NCBI RefSeq assembly: GCF_022760925.1
Contig: NZ_JAKTNT010000009.1
Span: forward strand, 1-64,000
From: Thermus hydrothermalis
GTDB taxonomy: Bacteria > Deinococcota > Deinococci > Deinococcales > Thermaceae
Reading direction: 5' to 3'
DNA: 64,000 nucleotides
The notes under the pieces were generated by a model that worked only from the letters and a program-made list of their open reading frames with translations, did no database searches and was not told where the DNA came from. Shown in pieces: positions 42,582-51,900 of this stretch (the first letter of the stretch is position 1; every line of letters starts with the position of its first letter). Position numbers and translations under genes: made by a program.

Positions 42582-43331
42582 ATGCGCATCCTCGTTTCCA
42601 ACGACGACGGCATCTTCTCCCCGGGCATCAAGGCCTTGGGCCTAGCCATGCGGGCCCTGGGCGAGGTGTACGTGGTGGCCCCCGACGTGGAGCAGTCGGC
42701 GGTGGGCCACGGCATCACCGTGCGCCGCCCCTTGCGCTTCAAGCACACGCAAAGCGCCGGCTTTGGGGAGATCCCCGCCTACCGGGTGGACGGCACCCCG
42801 GCGGACTGCGTGGTCCTGGGGGTGCACCTTCTAGGCCGGCCGGACCTGGTGGTTTCCGGCATCAACATCGGGGTGAACCTGGGGCTAGACCTCACCCACT
42901 CGGGTACGGTGGCGGCGGCCCTCGAGGCCACCTCCTTGGGCATCCCCGCCATCGCCTTCAGCCTGGACACCTCCGGGGAGGAGTTGGACTTCGCCGAGGC
43001 CGCCCGCCATGCGGTAAGGATCGCCCGCCGGGTGGCGGAGAAGGGCCTGCCCAAAGGGGTCCTCCTCAACGTGAACTTCCCCGCCCGCCCGCCCAAGGGG
43101 GTCAAGGTCACCCGGCTTTCCACCCACCACTTTGAGGACACCGTGGTGGAACGGCTTGACCCCGAGGGGAAGCCCTACTACTGGATCGCCGGCACCCCCG
43201 TGGGGGAGGAGGAGGAGGGGACGGACCTTTGGGCGGTGCGCCAGGGGTACATCTCCGTCACCCCCGTGAGCCTGGACTTCACCGCCCGGGAGTACCTGGC
43301 CGAGGTGGAGGCCTGGTTCAAGGACCTGTGA
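42582..43331 (+). CDS. surE: 5'-nucleotidase SurE
   Basis: 249 residues. The metal-binding start MRILVSNDDGIFSPGIKAL, then VVAPDVEQSAVGHGIT, the substrate loop region GTPADCVVLGVHLL, and SGINIGVNLGLDLTHSGTVAAALEATSLGIPAIAFSLD are all standard. It hydrolyses nucleoside monophosphates and is linked to stress survival. The leaderless promoter TAGGCTTAGGGC directly precedes the ATG. The 3' end overlaps the next gene on the other strand by 14 bases. Confidence 0.96.
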   Translation: MRILVSNDDGIFSPGIKALGLAMRALGEVYVVAPDVEQSAVGHGITVRRPLRFKHTQSAGFGEIPAYRVDGTPADCVVLGVHLLGRPDLVVSGINIGVNLGLDLTHSGTVAAALEATSLGIPAIAFSLDTSGEELDFAEAARHAVRIARRVAEKGLPKGVLLNVNFPARPPKGVKVTRLSTHHFEDTVVERLDPEGKPYYWIAGTPVGEEEEGTDLWAVRQGYISVTPVSLDFTAREYLAEVEAWFKDL

Positions 43332-44100
43332 GGCGCACGGGCAGGCCCTCCTTTAGGCCCCAGGCCTCCCGGGCGTTTCCCCGGTTGAGGGCGATTTCCA
43401 AAAGCCCTGCGCTTCCCAAGTAGGCCACCCCTTCCCCTACTTCCACCTCGCCGAAGGTGCGGCGGATGGGTACCCTTCGCCCCGCCACCTCCACCCATCC
43501 CCCCAAAGGGGCCTGGAGGAGGGTGGTGATGGCGTTGCCGAAGCGGTCAAAGGTGAGGATCTCCCCTTCCGGCCCCGGGGTGAGGGCCAGGGGAAGCCTT
43601 TGGAGGCTTTCCACCGGCACCTCCTCCCCCAGGGCCTCCGGGGGAAGCCCCAGGGCCAGGTGGGCGGCGGCGGGGGCGAAGCGGTCGCGGCCGTGGAAGG
43701 TGAACGCCCCGGGGCGCCACCCGGGTAAGGGGTCCAGGCCCTGGGGCCTGGGAGGCGCCACCCCTTCCAGGGCGTAGGCCCGCCGGGGCGGGTCCAGGAG
43801 CCAGGCCAGGGTGAAGAGGCCGTTGTCCGGGCCCACGTAAACCCGCCGGCCCAAGGCGGCGATGGCCCGCCTCCTTGTCCCCACCCCGGGGTCCACTACC
43901 CCTAGGACCACGCTCCCCTCGGGCAGGTAGGGCACCGCCTCAAAGAGGGCGTAGGCCGCCCGGCGCAGGTCCTGGGGCGGGAGGTCGTGGGCCAGGTCCA
44001 CCACCCCTATTCCGGGGGCCTTTTGGGCCAAGACCGCCTTCACCACCCCCACGTAGGGGTCCTCGAGGCCGAAGTCGGAGAGGAAGAAGACGGGGCGCAT
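43318..44100 (-). CDS. SAM hydrolase/halogenase-fold protein (DUF62)
   Basis: 260 residues. It starts FFLSDFGLEDPYVGVVKAVL, then DLAHDLPPQDLRRAAYALFEAVPYLPEGSVVLGVVDPGVGTRRRAIA and VGPDNGLF, the signatures of the S-adenosyl-L-methionine hydroxide adenosyltransferase family. The C-terminal domain has FDRFGNAITTL. It probably splits SAM into adenosine and methionine. The start ATG 44100 was chosen to fit the conserved N-terminus; it lies one base after the stop of the upstream gene. Confidence 0.92.
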   Translation of the reverse strand: MRPVFFLSDFGLEDPYVGVVKAVLAQKAPGIGVVDLAHDLPPQDLRRAAYALFEAVPYLPEGSVVLGVVDPGVGTRRRAIAALGRRVYVGPDNGLFTLAWLLDPPRRAYALEGVAPPRPQGLDPLPGWRPGAFTFHGRDRFAPAAAHLALGLPPEALGEEVPVESLQRLPLALTPGPEGEILTFDRFGNAITTLLQAPLGGWVEVAGRRVPIRRTFGEVEVGEGVAYLGSAGLLEIALNRGNAREAWGLKEGLPVRLTGP

Positions 44101-44101
44101 C

Positions 44102-45562
44102 CTAGAAGCGCCGCAGCCAAGCGGGGGGGAAGAGGGCGAGGACCACCCCCGCCACCACCCAGCCCAGGCCAAGGCCCAAGACGCTCCCCGCCCGCTCCTT
44201 GGCCCACAAAAGCCCGGCGCCCACGAGGAGGAGGAGGAGGGTGGGCCCCGGCACCACCAGGGCGAAGAAGAGGGCGGAAAGGGCGGGGGAGAGGTCCTTG
44301 TAGCGCTCCTTAAAGACCCAGGGAACCAAGCCGCGGAAGAAGGGCTCCATCAGGGCCAGGCCCAGGAAGGTGAGGAGGTTTAGGGGAAGGGTGGATAGGC
44401 CGAGGAAGGGGCGCAGGAGGCCGTAGGCGAAGAGGAGGAGGACCAAGGCCGGCCCCACCCAAAACCCCTCCACCCAGCTTCCCCAGGGGCCCAGGAGGGC
44501 GGGTAGCCGCTTCCTTTGCCAGAAGAGGAGGCCCAAGAGGAGGAAGGCCCCGTAGGCCAGGTAGAGGCTTGGGAGCACCTTTTCCCCTTGGTAGGGGGTG
44601 AGGAAGGCGAGGAGGTTGGCGAAGAGGAGCTTGCCCATCAGGGCGGCGAAGCCCAGGGCCAAGAGGAGGGCCAGGAGGGCCAAGAGGTAGAGGCTTCCCG
44701 GCCCTGGCAAGGGGTTTTCCACCACCTCCACGGTGCGCAAGGGCTCTATGCGGCTTTCCCCCAGGAGGACCAGGACCAAGAAGGCGAGGAGGGCGAGAAG
44801 CCAGGGCCAGGCCTTGGCGAGGAAGCGCCCGGGGAGGTTTTCCACCTGGGAAAGTTGCCCCAGGGCCGCCAGGCCCCGCTCGAAGTCCCCTTGGCCCAGG
44901 TAGGCCAGGGTCAGGGTGGAGAGGGCCTGGGCCTTGAGGTCCGGCCTTTCCGCAAGCTCCGGGAGGAGGCTTTCCAAAAGGGGGATGGCCTCCCCGGGCC
45001 GCCCCACCAGGAAAAGGAGGCGTCCCCGCGCTAGCCGTTCCTCCCGGGTGGAGCCCAGGGCCAGGAGGCCCGCTTCGGGATTGCCGAGCTCCAGGTGGAG
45101 CCGGGCCAGGAGGAGGCGCACCTCCGGGGTGGGGGGGAGGGTTTGGGCCTCGGCCAGGGCGGCCTCTGGGCGCTTTAGGGCCTCGAGGGCCAAGGCCCTC
45201 GCCAGCCTCGCCTCCGGATCCCGCCCCAAGGGGAGGCGCAGGACCTCCGCCGGCTTCCCCTGGGCCAAAAGGAGCCGTGCCTTGAGGACCAGGCCCTCGG
45301 GGTCGTCCCCTAGGCGCTCCAGGTAGGTGGCCGCTTGGGCCAGCTCCCCCCTTTCCAAGGCGATGCGGGCGAGGAGGCGGAGGCTTGGGGCGTGGTTGGG
45401 GTCGCTCACCAGGGCGAGCTCGCAGGTCATCTGGGCGCTCTCCAAGGCTCCTTGGTCGTAGAGCCTCTGGCAGCGGGCGAAATACTCCTCGGCCCCTTGG
45501 GCCAAGGCCTGGGGAGGAATAACCAGGCCCATAAAGACCAAAAGTCCCCAAATAAGCCTCAT
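44102..45562 (-). CDS. TPR protein fused to a CPBP-like membrane domain
   Basis: 486 residues. A signal peptide (about 1-22) precedes a TPR solenoid of about seven repeats (about 25-235; for example YDQGALESAQMTCELALVSDPNHAPSLRLLARIALERGELAQAATYLERL). About eight membrane helices run from about 250 to the end. The membrane part has MEPFFRGLVPWVFKERY, resembling motif 1 of CPBP/CAAX-type proteases (EExxxR), but the second glutamate is proline. It may therefore be a non-proteolytic relative. TAAACT lies seven bases before the ATG. Transcribed with the SAM hydrolase gene. Confidence 0.7.
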   Translation of the reverse strand: MRLIWGLLVFMGLVIPPQALAQGAEEYFARCQRLYDQGALESAQMTCELALVSDPNHAPSLRLLARIALERGELAQAATYLERLGDDPEGLVLKARLLLAQGKPAEVLRLPLGRDPEARLARALALEALKRPEAALAEAQTLPPTPEVRLLLARLHLELGNPEAGLLALGSTREERLARGRLLFLVGRPGEAIPLLESLLPELAERPDLKAQALSTLTLAYLGQGDFERGLAALGQLSQVENLPGRFLAKAWPWLLALLAFLVLVLLGESRIEPLRTVEVVENPLPGPGSLYLLALLALLLALGFAALMGKLLFANLLAFLTPYQGEKVLPSLYLAYGAFLLLGLLFWQRKRLPALLGPWGSWVEGFWVGPALVLLLFAYGLLRPFLGLSTLPLNLLTFLGLALMEPFFRGLVPWVFKERYKDLSPALSALFFALVVPGPTLLLLLVGAGLLWAKERAGSVLGLGLGWVVAGVVLALFPPAWLRRF

Positions 45563-45610
45563 GGCTTCCAGTTTACGCCCTCCGTCTTATACCCGGTATA
45601 ATCGCCCCGG

Positions 45611-46321
45611 GTGAAACCCATGAAGCGATGGACGGCAATCCTAACCTCGGCCCTCTTGACCCTGGCCATGGCCCAGGCCTCCCAGGTGGCGGCCTTGGTG
45701 GATGCGGGGCGCTTCCAGGAGGCCTACGAGATGGGCCTCAAGCTCGGCACCCCCGAGGCCCTGGCCCTGGCGGCCAAGGGGGCGAGCTTCTACGCCCTTT
45801 ACGAGGCCAAGCCGGAGGAGAAGCGGGCTTGGTTTGAGAAGGCGGAGAAGGCCGCCTCCCAGGCCATCGCCAAGGACCCGGGTTACCCGGAGGGCTACTT
45901 TGAGCGGGCAAGGGCCCTGGGGCGGCTTTCCCAGTACAAGGGGATCCTCGAGGCCCTCTCCGAGGGGCTTGCCCCCCGCATCCGCAACGACCTGGAACGG
46001 ACCCTGAAGCTCAAACCCGACCACGCCGGGGCCATGGTGGCCCTGGCCCTTTGGCACTTTGAGCTGGTGCAGAAGGGCTGGCTGGTGGCCGCCACCCAGG
46101 GGGCGGACGGGGGCAAGGTGGAGCCCTTGATGCGGAAGGCCATTGAGCTGGAGCCCGATGGGATCATCCACCGGGTGGAGTACGCCAAGGTGCTCGCCGC
46201 CTGGGGCAAGAAGGAGGAGGCGCGAAAACAGCTGGAGATTGCCCTTTCCCTCCCCGCCCGGACCGCCGCCGACCGCTACGACCAGGAAAGGGCTCGCCAG
46301 GAGCTGGCCAAGCTCAAGTAG
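45611..46321 (+). CDS. Secreted TPR protein
   Basis: 236 residues from GTG 45611; TATAAT (45597-45602) is eight bases upstream, favouring that start over ATG 45620. Signal peptide (WTAILTSALLTLAMAQA), then TPR-like helices: VDAGRFQEAYEMGLKLGTPEALALAAKGASFYALYEAKPEEKRAWFEKAEKAASQAIAKDPGYPEGYFERARALG, later ELEPDGIIHRVEYAKVLAAWGKKEEARKQLEIALSLP. Likely a periplasmic scaffold. It diverges from the TPR/CPBP gene, start codons 48 bases apart. Confidence 0.8.
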   Translation: MKPMKRWTAILTSALLTLAMAQASQVAALVDAGRFQEAYEMGLKLGTPEALALAAKGASFYALYEAKPEEKRAWFEKAEKAASQAIAKDPGYPEGYFERARALGRLSQYKGILEALSEGLAPRIRNDLERTLKLKPDHAGAMVALALWHFELVQKGWLVAATQGADGGKVEPLMRKAIELEPDGIIHRVEYAKVLAAWGKKEEARKQLEIALSLPARTAADRYDQERARQELAKLK

Positions 46322-46324
46322 GCC

Positions 46325-46926
46325 CTAGCGCGGGGTGGGGAGCCTGAGGCCAAGCCGCCTGCCGAAGACCCGGAGGAGCACGGTGGCCAAGGCCCCGGCG
46401 AAGAGGGAGAACCCGGGGTGGCTTCCGTGAAGGGCATAGACCACCAAAGCCCCCACCAGGGCGGCGGAGGCGTAGAGGTCCCCCGCCCGGTAGAGGATGC
46501 CCGGCACCTCGCCGGCGAGCACATCCCGCAAGACCCCGCCCCCCACCCCGGAAAGGGTCCCCGCCAAGGCCACGCCAAAAGGCCCTAAGCCCGCCCCCAG
46601 CCCCCTTTCCGCCCCCAAGGCGGCGAAGAGGCCTAGGCCCAGGGTGTCCAGGTAGTAGATGGGCTTCTCCAGGGCCTGCACCCGACCCGGGGGTGGAAGC
46701 GGAAGACCAGAACCCCCACCCCCACCACGCTCCAAAGGAGGGGCTCGTTGGTGAGGGCCGTGGGGGGGAGGGTGCCCACCAGGACATCCCGGATGGAGCC
46801 GCCCCCCACCGCCGTCACCGTGGCCAGGACCAAGACCCCAAGGAGGTCAAACCCCTTTTCCACCCCCTTCAGAGCCCCGGTGGCGGCGAAGACCAGGGTG
46901 CCGAGCCAGACCAGGACCTCAACCAT
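46325..46926 (-). pseudogene. Frameshifted TRIC/UPF0126 cation-channel gene
   Basis: Two reading frames together give one complete TRIC-type membrane protein. The first frame begins MVEVLVWLGTLVFAATGALKGVEKGFDLLGVLVLATVTAVGGGSIRDVLVG and reads to VLVFRFHPR. The second continues VQALEKPIYYLDTLGLGLFAALGAE and runs to the C-terminus, with the second-half repeat SGVGGGVLRDVLAG. Between them ACCCG is repeated in tandem (46680-46684 and 46685-46689, plus strand). Deleting one copy restores an uninterrupted 198-residue protein, the normal family length. As it stands, the first frame stops at 46633 after 97 residues. Either a real inactivating duplication or a sequencing error. Confidence 0.88.
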
Positions 46927-47377
46927 CCAAAAGCGCCAGGGCCCGGGCCTGGACGTGGGAAGGGAAGAGGCCCTCCGAGGTTTTGAAGGCCAGGCCGATG
47001 CGGTCCTTGGGAAGCCCCAAGAGGCGGGAAAGGTTTTCCACCAAGGCCTCCCGGTGGGGGTTTAGCTTGGGCCGGTCCAGGGTGAGGACCAGGCTCACCT
47101 GGAGGAGCCTCCCCCCTAGGCCCGCCACCCGGGCCAGGGCTTCCTTCAGGAACACCTCGCTCCGCACCCCTTGCCAGCGGGGGTCGGTGTCGGGGAAGAG
47201 GAGGCCGATATCCCCGAGGCCATAGGCGGCGAGGAGGGCATCGGTGAGGGCGTGGAGGGCGGCATCCCCGTCGGAGTGGGCCACGGCCCCCACGGGGCTT
47301 GGGATCTCTAGGCCGCAGAGGTAGAGGGGCTTGCCCTCGGCGAGAAGGTGGCTATCCTCCCCGTAGCCGATGCGCAT
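46919..47377 (-). CDS. ispF: 2-C-methyl-D-erythritol 2,4-cyclodiphosphate synthase
   Basis: 152 residues, standard length. It cyclises the CDP-ME phosphate intermediate in the MEP isoprenoid pathway. Signatures: RIGYGEDSHLL (zinc-binding DxH is here ED-SH, as EDSH), AHSDGDAALHALTDALLAAYGLGDIGLLFPDTDPRWQG and the C-terminal KTSEGLF. In most IspF proteins the first motif reads GxDxH; here Glu-Asp-Ser-His keeps the Asp and His. TAAAGT (47389-47384) lies six bases before the ATG. Its 3' end overlaps the TRIC gene start by eight bases. Confidence 0.95.
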   Translation of the reverse strand: MRIGYGEDSHLLAEGKPLYLCGLEIPSPVGAVAHSDGDAALHALTDALLAAYGLGDIGLLFPDTDPRWQGVRSEVFLKEALARVAGLGGRLLQVSLVLTLDRPKLNPHREALVENLSRLLGLPKDRIGLAFKTSEGLFPSHVQARALALLDG

Positions 47378-47393
47378 GGCTATACTTTAGGGC
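47378..47393. promoter_or_regulatory. Divergent leaderless promoters in a 16-base gap
   Basis: TATACT (47381-47386, plus) is seven bases before ATG 47394. TAAAGT (47389-47384, minus) is six bases before ATG 47377. The two -10 elements overlap by three bases inside a 16-base gap. Confidence 0.65.
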
Positions 47394-47945
47394 ATGCCGC
47401 GCTTTGAGGAAGCCCTGGCCCTCATGGAGGCCTGGACGGAGAGTCCGTCCTTGCGCCGGCACATGCGGGCGGTGGAGGTGGCCATGCGGGCCTACGCCCG
47501 CCGCTTCGGGGAGGACGAGGAGCTTTGGGCCATGGCCGGGGTGCTCCACGATATGGACTACGAGAAGTACCCGGAGGAACACCCCTACCGGGGGGTGGAG
47601 GAGCTCAGGCGCCTCGGCTACCCCGAGGAGGTCCTAAAGGCCATCCTGGGCCATGCCAGCTACACCGGGGTGCCCCGGGAAAGCCTTATGGCCAAGGCCC
47701 TGTTCGCCGTGGACGAGCTCACGGGCCTCATCGCCGCTGCGGTCTACGTGCGCCCGGACCGTTCCATCCTGGGCCTGGAGCTCCCTAGCCTGAAAAAGAA
47801 GTTCAAGGACAAGGCCTTCGCCAAGGGGGTAAACCGGGAGGAGATCCGCATGGGGGCGGAGGAACTGGGGGTGTCCTTGGACGAGCACCTGGCCTTCGTG
47901 TTGGAGGCCATGAAGCGGGAGGCCCACCTCCTGGGCCTCGCATAG
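47394..47945 (+). CDS. HD-domain phosphohydrolase
   Basis: 183 residues. HD superfamily: SLRRHMRAVEVAMRAYARRFGEDEELWAMAGVLHDMDYEKYPEEHPYRGVEELRRLGYPEEVLKAILGHA supplies the His, His-Asp and later His ligands. Typical of small predicted hydrolases acting on nucleotides or related phosphates; the substrate is unknown. The family is often annotated as an HDIG-domain protein. Leaderless promoter shared face to face with ispF. Confidence 0.88.
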   Translation: MPRFEEALALMEAWTESPSLRRHMRAVEVAMRAYARRFGEDEELWAMAGVLHDMDYEKYPEEHPYRGVEELRRLGYPEEVLKAILGHASYTGVPRESLMAKALFAVDELTGLIAAAVYVRPDRSILGLELPSLKKKFKDKAFAKGVNREEIRMGAEELGVSLDEHLAFVLEAMKREAHLLGLA

Positions 47946-47981
47946 TTGCCCTTTTGCGCCATCCCCGCTAGGGTGGGAGGC

Positions 47982-48302
47982 GTGGAGCTTCCCGACCTCA
48001 CCCCTTACCTCGGGCAGATGACCTTTGGCGGCCTAGCGGGGTATGCCGTGGGCTATGCCTTGAAGAAGGTGGGCCGCCTTCTCGCCCTCGCTTTGGGGCT
48101 TCTCTTCGTGGGCCTACAGCTCCTCGCCCAGGCGGGCTACGTGGAGGTGGACTGGACCCGCATCCAGCGGGACGTGGAGCCTTTGCTCCAGCAGCCTGGC
48201 TTGAAGAGCCTTTGGGAGAGGCTTGTTTCCACCCTCACCTATAACCTGCCCTTCGGGGCGAGCTTCGTGGGCGGGCTTATCCTGGGCCTTAGGGCCGGAT
48301 GA
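47982..48302 (+). CDS. FUN14-family membrane protein
   Basis: 106 residues from GTG 47982, which lies seven bases after TAGGGT (47969-47974). It has three hydrophobic segments with the FUN14 pattern: LTPYLGQMTFGGLAGYAVGYALKKVGRLLALALGLLFVGLQLLAQAGYVEVDW, and the C-terminal LPFGASFVGGLILGLRAG. Bacterial FUN14 proteins are uncharacterised; eukaryotic members act at mitochondria. Ends overlap the next gene on the other strand by 14 bases. Confidence 0.8.
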   Translation: MELPDLTPYLGQMTFGGLAGYAVGYALKKVGRLLALALGLLFVGLQLLAQAGYVEVDWTRIQRDVEPLLQQPGLKSLWERLVSTLTYNLPFGASFVGGLILGLRAG

Positions 48303-48849
48303 GCCGCTGGGGCGTGGCGATGAGGTCCACCCGGCGCTCGGGGGGAACGGGGAGCTTGGGGTAGACCATCACCGGGTGGGCCAGGGTGGCGAAGGGGGCC
48401 TCCAGCTTGAGCCAGGCTTGGGGAAAGCCGTAGCCCTTCCCCACCCAACCCCCCTCTTCGTCCACCGCCACCGCCCCGATGAGGACGAGGTCTATGGCCT
48501 GGGCCTCGAGGGCCACGGGCACCCCGTAGCGGTAGGCCTCCCGCACCCGCTTGAGCCGCCTGGGGTCCAGGTCCTTCAGGAGCAAAAACTTCCCCGGCCG
48601 GTCCGGATGAGGGAGGAGGAGGTCTTTCCCTTGGCGCAAGGCCTCCTCCCTCAAGGGTTTGAGCACGGCGTCCATGCCCGCGAGGATCCGCCGCGCTCCC
48701 AGGAACTCCGGGGTCCTTAGGAGGCGCTCCGCTGCCTTTTTGGCCCCCAGGAAGTTGGGGTGGTGGCCGTGGGGCGGGGTGGGGTGGAGGGCAAGCCCGT
48801 AGCGGGCGAGGGCGTTCCAGACTTCTTCCCGCAGCTCCCCCAAGGTCAT
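48289..48849 (-). CDS. 5-formyltetrahydrofolate cyclo-ligase-like protein (MTHFSD type)
   Basis: 186 residues. It begins ELREEVWNALARYGLALHPTPPHGHHPNFLGAKKAAERLLRTPEF, then has DLDPRRLKRVREAYRYG and the nucleotide-binding-like GGWVGKGYGFPQAW, ending VDLIATPQRLIRP. This order matches the MTHFS-domain family rather than the shorter classical FAU1 type. The usual GKGxGYxD is GKGYGFPQ here, so catalytic activity is uncertain. Possible ribosome site GGGGGAG before the ATG. It diverges from dnaE. Confidence 0.75.
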   Translation of the reverse strand: MTLGELREEVWNALARYGLALHPTPPHGHHPNFLGAKKAAERLLRTPEFLGARRILAGMDAVLKPLREEALRQGKDLLLPHPDRPGKFLLLKDLDPRRLKRVREAYRYGVPVALEAQAIDLVLIGAVAVDEEGGWVGKGYGFPQAWLKLEAPFATLAHPVMVYPKLPVPPERRVDLIATPQRLIRP

Positions 48850-48901
48850 CTCCCCCACTTTGCCCCCTGGGCAGGGGGGCGTCAAGCTAGGATGGGAGGA
48901 T

Positions 48902-51900
48902 ATGGGCCGCAGACTCCGGTTCGCCCACCTACACCAGCACACCCAGTATTCCCTCCTGGACGGGGCGGCCAAGCTTTCCGACCTCCTTAAGTGGGTCAAG
49001 GAGGTCTCCCCCGAGGACCCCGCTTTGGCCATCACCGACCACGGGAACCTCTTCGGCGCGGTGGAGTTCTACAAGAAGGCCACGGAAATGGGCGTGAAGC
49101 CCATCATCGGGTACGAGGCCTACGTGGCGGCGGAAAGCCGCCACGACCGCAAGCGGGGCAAGGGCCTGGACGGGGGGTACTTCCACCTCACCCTCCTCGC
49201 CAAGGACTTCAAGGGCTACCAGAACCTGGTGCGCCTGGCGAGCCGGGCCTACCTGGAGGGCTTTTACGAGAAACCCCGCATTGACCGGGAGATCCTTAGG
49301 GAGCACGCCGAAGGCCTCATCGCCCTTTCCGGGTGCCTGGGGGCGGAGATCCCCCAGTTCATCCTCCAGGACCGCCTGGACCTGGCGGAGGCCCGGCTCA
49401 ACGAGTACCTTTCCATCTTCGGCGACCGCTTCTTCATTGAGATTCAAAACCACGGCCTTCCCGAGCAGAAGAAGGTCAACGAGGTCCTCAAGGAGTTCGC
49501 CCGCAAGTACGGCCTGGGCCTGGTGGCCACCAACGACGGCCACTACGTGCGGAAGGAGGATGCCCGGGCCCACGAGGTGCTCCTGGCCATCCAGTCCAAG
49601 AGCACCCTGGACGACCCCGAACGCTGGCGCTTCCCCTGCGACGAGTTTTACGTGAAGACCCCCGAGGAGATGCGGGCCATGCTCCCCGAGGCGGAGTGGG
49701 GGGACGAGCTCTTTGATAACACGGTGGAGATCGCCCGCATGTGCAACGTGGACCTCCCCATCGGGGACAAGATGGTCTACCGCATCCCCCGCTTCCCCCT
49801 CCCCGAGGGCCGCACGGAGGCCCAGTACCTCATGGAGCTCACCCTAAAGGGCCTCCTGGACCGCTACCCCGACCGCATCACCCCGGAGTTTTACCGGGAG
49901 GTCTTCCGCCGCCTGGGGAAGATCCCCCCCCACGGGGACGGGCAGGCCCTGGCCGAGGCCTTGGCCCAGGTGGAGAAGGAGGCTTGGGAAAAGCTCCTGG
50001 CCGGGTTTCCCCCTCTGGAGGGCGTGCGGGAGTGGACGGCGGAGGCCATCCTCCACCGGGCCCTCTATGAGCTCGGCGTCATTGAGCGCATGGGCTTCCC
50101 CGGGTACTTCCTCATCGTCCAGGAGTACATCAACTGGGCCAAGAAGCATGGCATTTCCGTGGGCCCCGGGCGGGGTTCGGCGGCGGGGAGCCTCGTGGCC
50201 TACGCCGTCGGCATCACCAACATTGACCCCTTGCGCTTTGGCCTTCTCTTTGAGCGCTTCCTAAACCCCGAGCGGGTGTCCATGCCGGACATAGACACGG
50301 ACTTTTCCGACCGCAAGCGGGACATGGTCATCCAGCACGTGCGGGAGCGCTACGGAGCGGATAGGGTAGCCCAGATCGGCACCTTCGGGAGCCTGGCCTC
50401 CAAGGCGGCCCTGAAGGACGTGGCCCGGGTCTACGGCATCCCCCACAAGAAGGCGGAGGAGCTGGCCAAGCTCATCCCCGTGCAGTTCGGCAAGCCCAAG
50501 CCCTTGGCCGAGGCTGTCCAGGTGGTGCCGGAGCTCAAGGCGGAGATGGAAAAGGACCCCAAGATACGGGAGGTGATAGAGGTGGCCATGCGCCTCGAGG
50601 GCCTCAACCGCCACGCCTCCGTGCACGCCGCCGGGGTGGTGATCGCCGCCGAGCCCCTCACCGACCTGGTGCCCCTCATGCGAGACCAGGAGGGCCGCCC
50701 CGTGACCCAGTACGACATGGGGGCGGTGGAGGCCTTGGGCCTTTTGAAAATGGACTTCCTGGGCCTCCGCACCCTCACCTTCTTGGAGGAGGCCAAGCGG
50801 ATCGTCCGGGAGTCCAAGGGGGTGGAGCTGGACTACGATGCGCTTCCCCTGGACGACCCCAAGACCTTTGAGCTCCTTGCCCGGGGGGAGACCAAGGGGG
50901 TTTTCCAGTTGGAGTCTGGGGGCATGACCAACACGGTGCGGGGGCTTAAGCCCAGGCGGATTGAGGACATCATCGCCCTGGTGTCCCTCTACCGCCCCGG
51001 CCCCATGGAGCACATCCCCACCTACATCCGGCGCCACCACGGCCAAGAACCCGTGCGCTACGCCGAGTTTCCCCATGCGGAGAAGTACCTAAGGCCCATC
51101 CTGGACGAGACCTACGGCATCCCCGTCTACCAGGAGCAGATCATGCAGATCGCCTCCGCGGTGGCCGGGTACTCCTTGGGGGAGGCGGACCTTCTGAGGA
51201 GGGCCATGGGCAAAAAGAAGCTGGAGGAAATGCAAAAACACCGGGAGCGCTTCGTCCGGGGGGCCAAGGAGCGGGGGGTGCCGGAGGAGGAGGCCAACCG
51301 GCTTTTTGACATGCTGGAGGCCTTCGCCAACTATGGCTTTAATAAGTGCCTCCCCGCGCGGGCGCAGGTGGTGGACTACCGCACGGGAAAGCTGGTTTCC
51401 GTGGGGGCCATCGTTCGGGGCGAGGCAAGGGGGGTGTGGGTGGCCTCCCTGGACGAGGAGACCCTCCGCTTGGTGCCCCGGCCCGTGGTGGCGGCCTTTT
51501 CTAGCGGCCGGGCCCAGGTCTTCCGCCTGCGCACCGCCACGGGGCGGGTTCTCGAGGCCACCGCCAACCACCCCCTTTACACCCCCGAGGGCTGGCGTCC
51601 CTTGGGAGCGCTCAAGCCCGGGGACTTCGTGGCCCTGCCCCGCCACCTGCCCTACCTCCCTTCCACGAGCCTCAAGCCCCACGAGCTAGACCTCCTGGGG
51701 TTCGCCCTCGCCGAGGGTAACCTGCGCCACCCTTCGGGGTTTTACCTCTATACCTCCTCGGAGGAGGAGCTCTGCGCTATGCTGACGGCCCTAGAGGCCT
51801 TCGCCAACACCCGGGCCAAGGTGGCCTGGCGGCGGGGGGTGGCCCACGTTTACGTGGGGCGGGAGGACCGGAGGCGCCCGGCGGAGGCCGTGGAGTTTTT

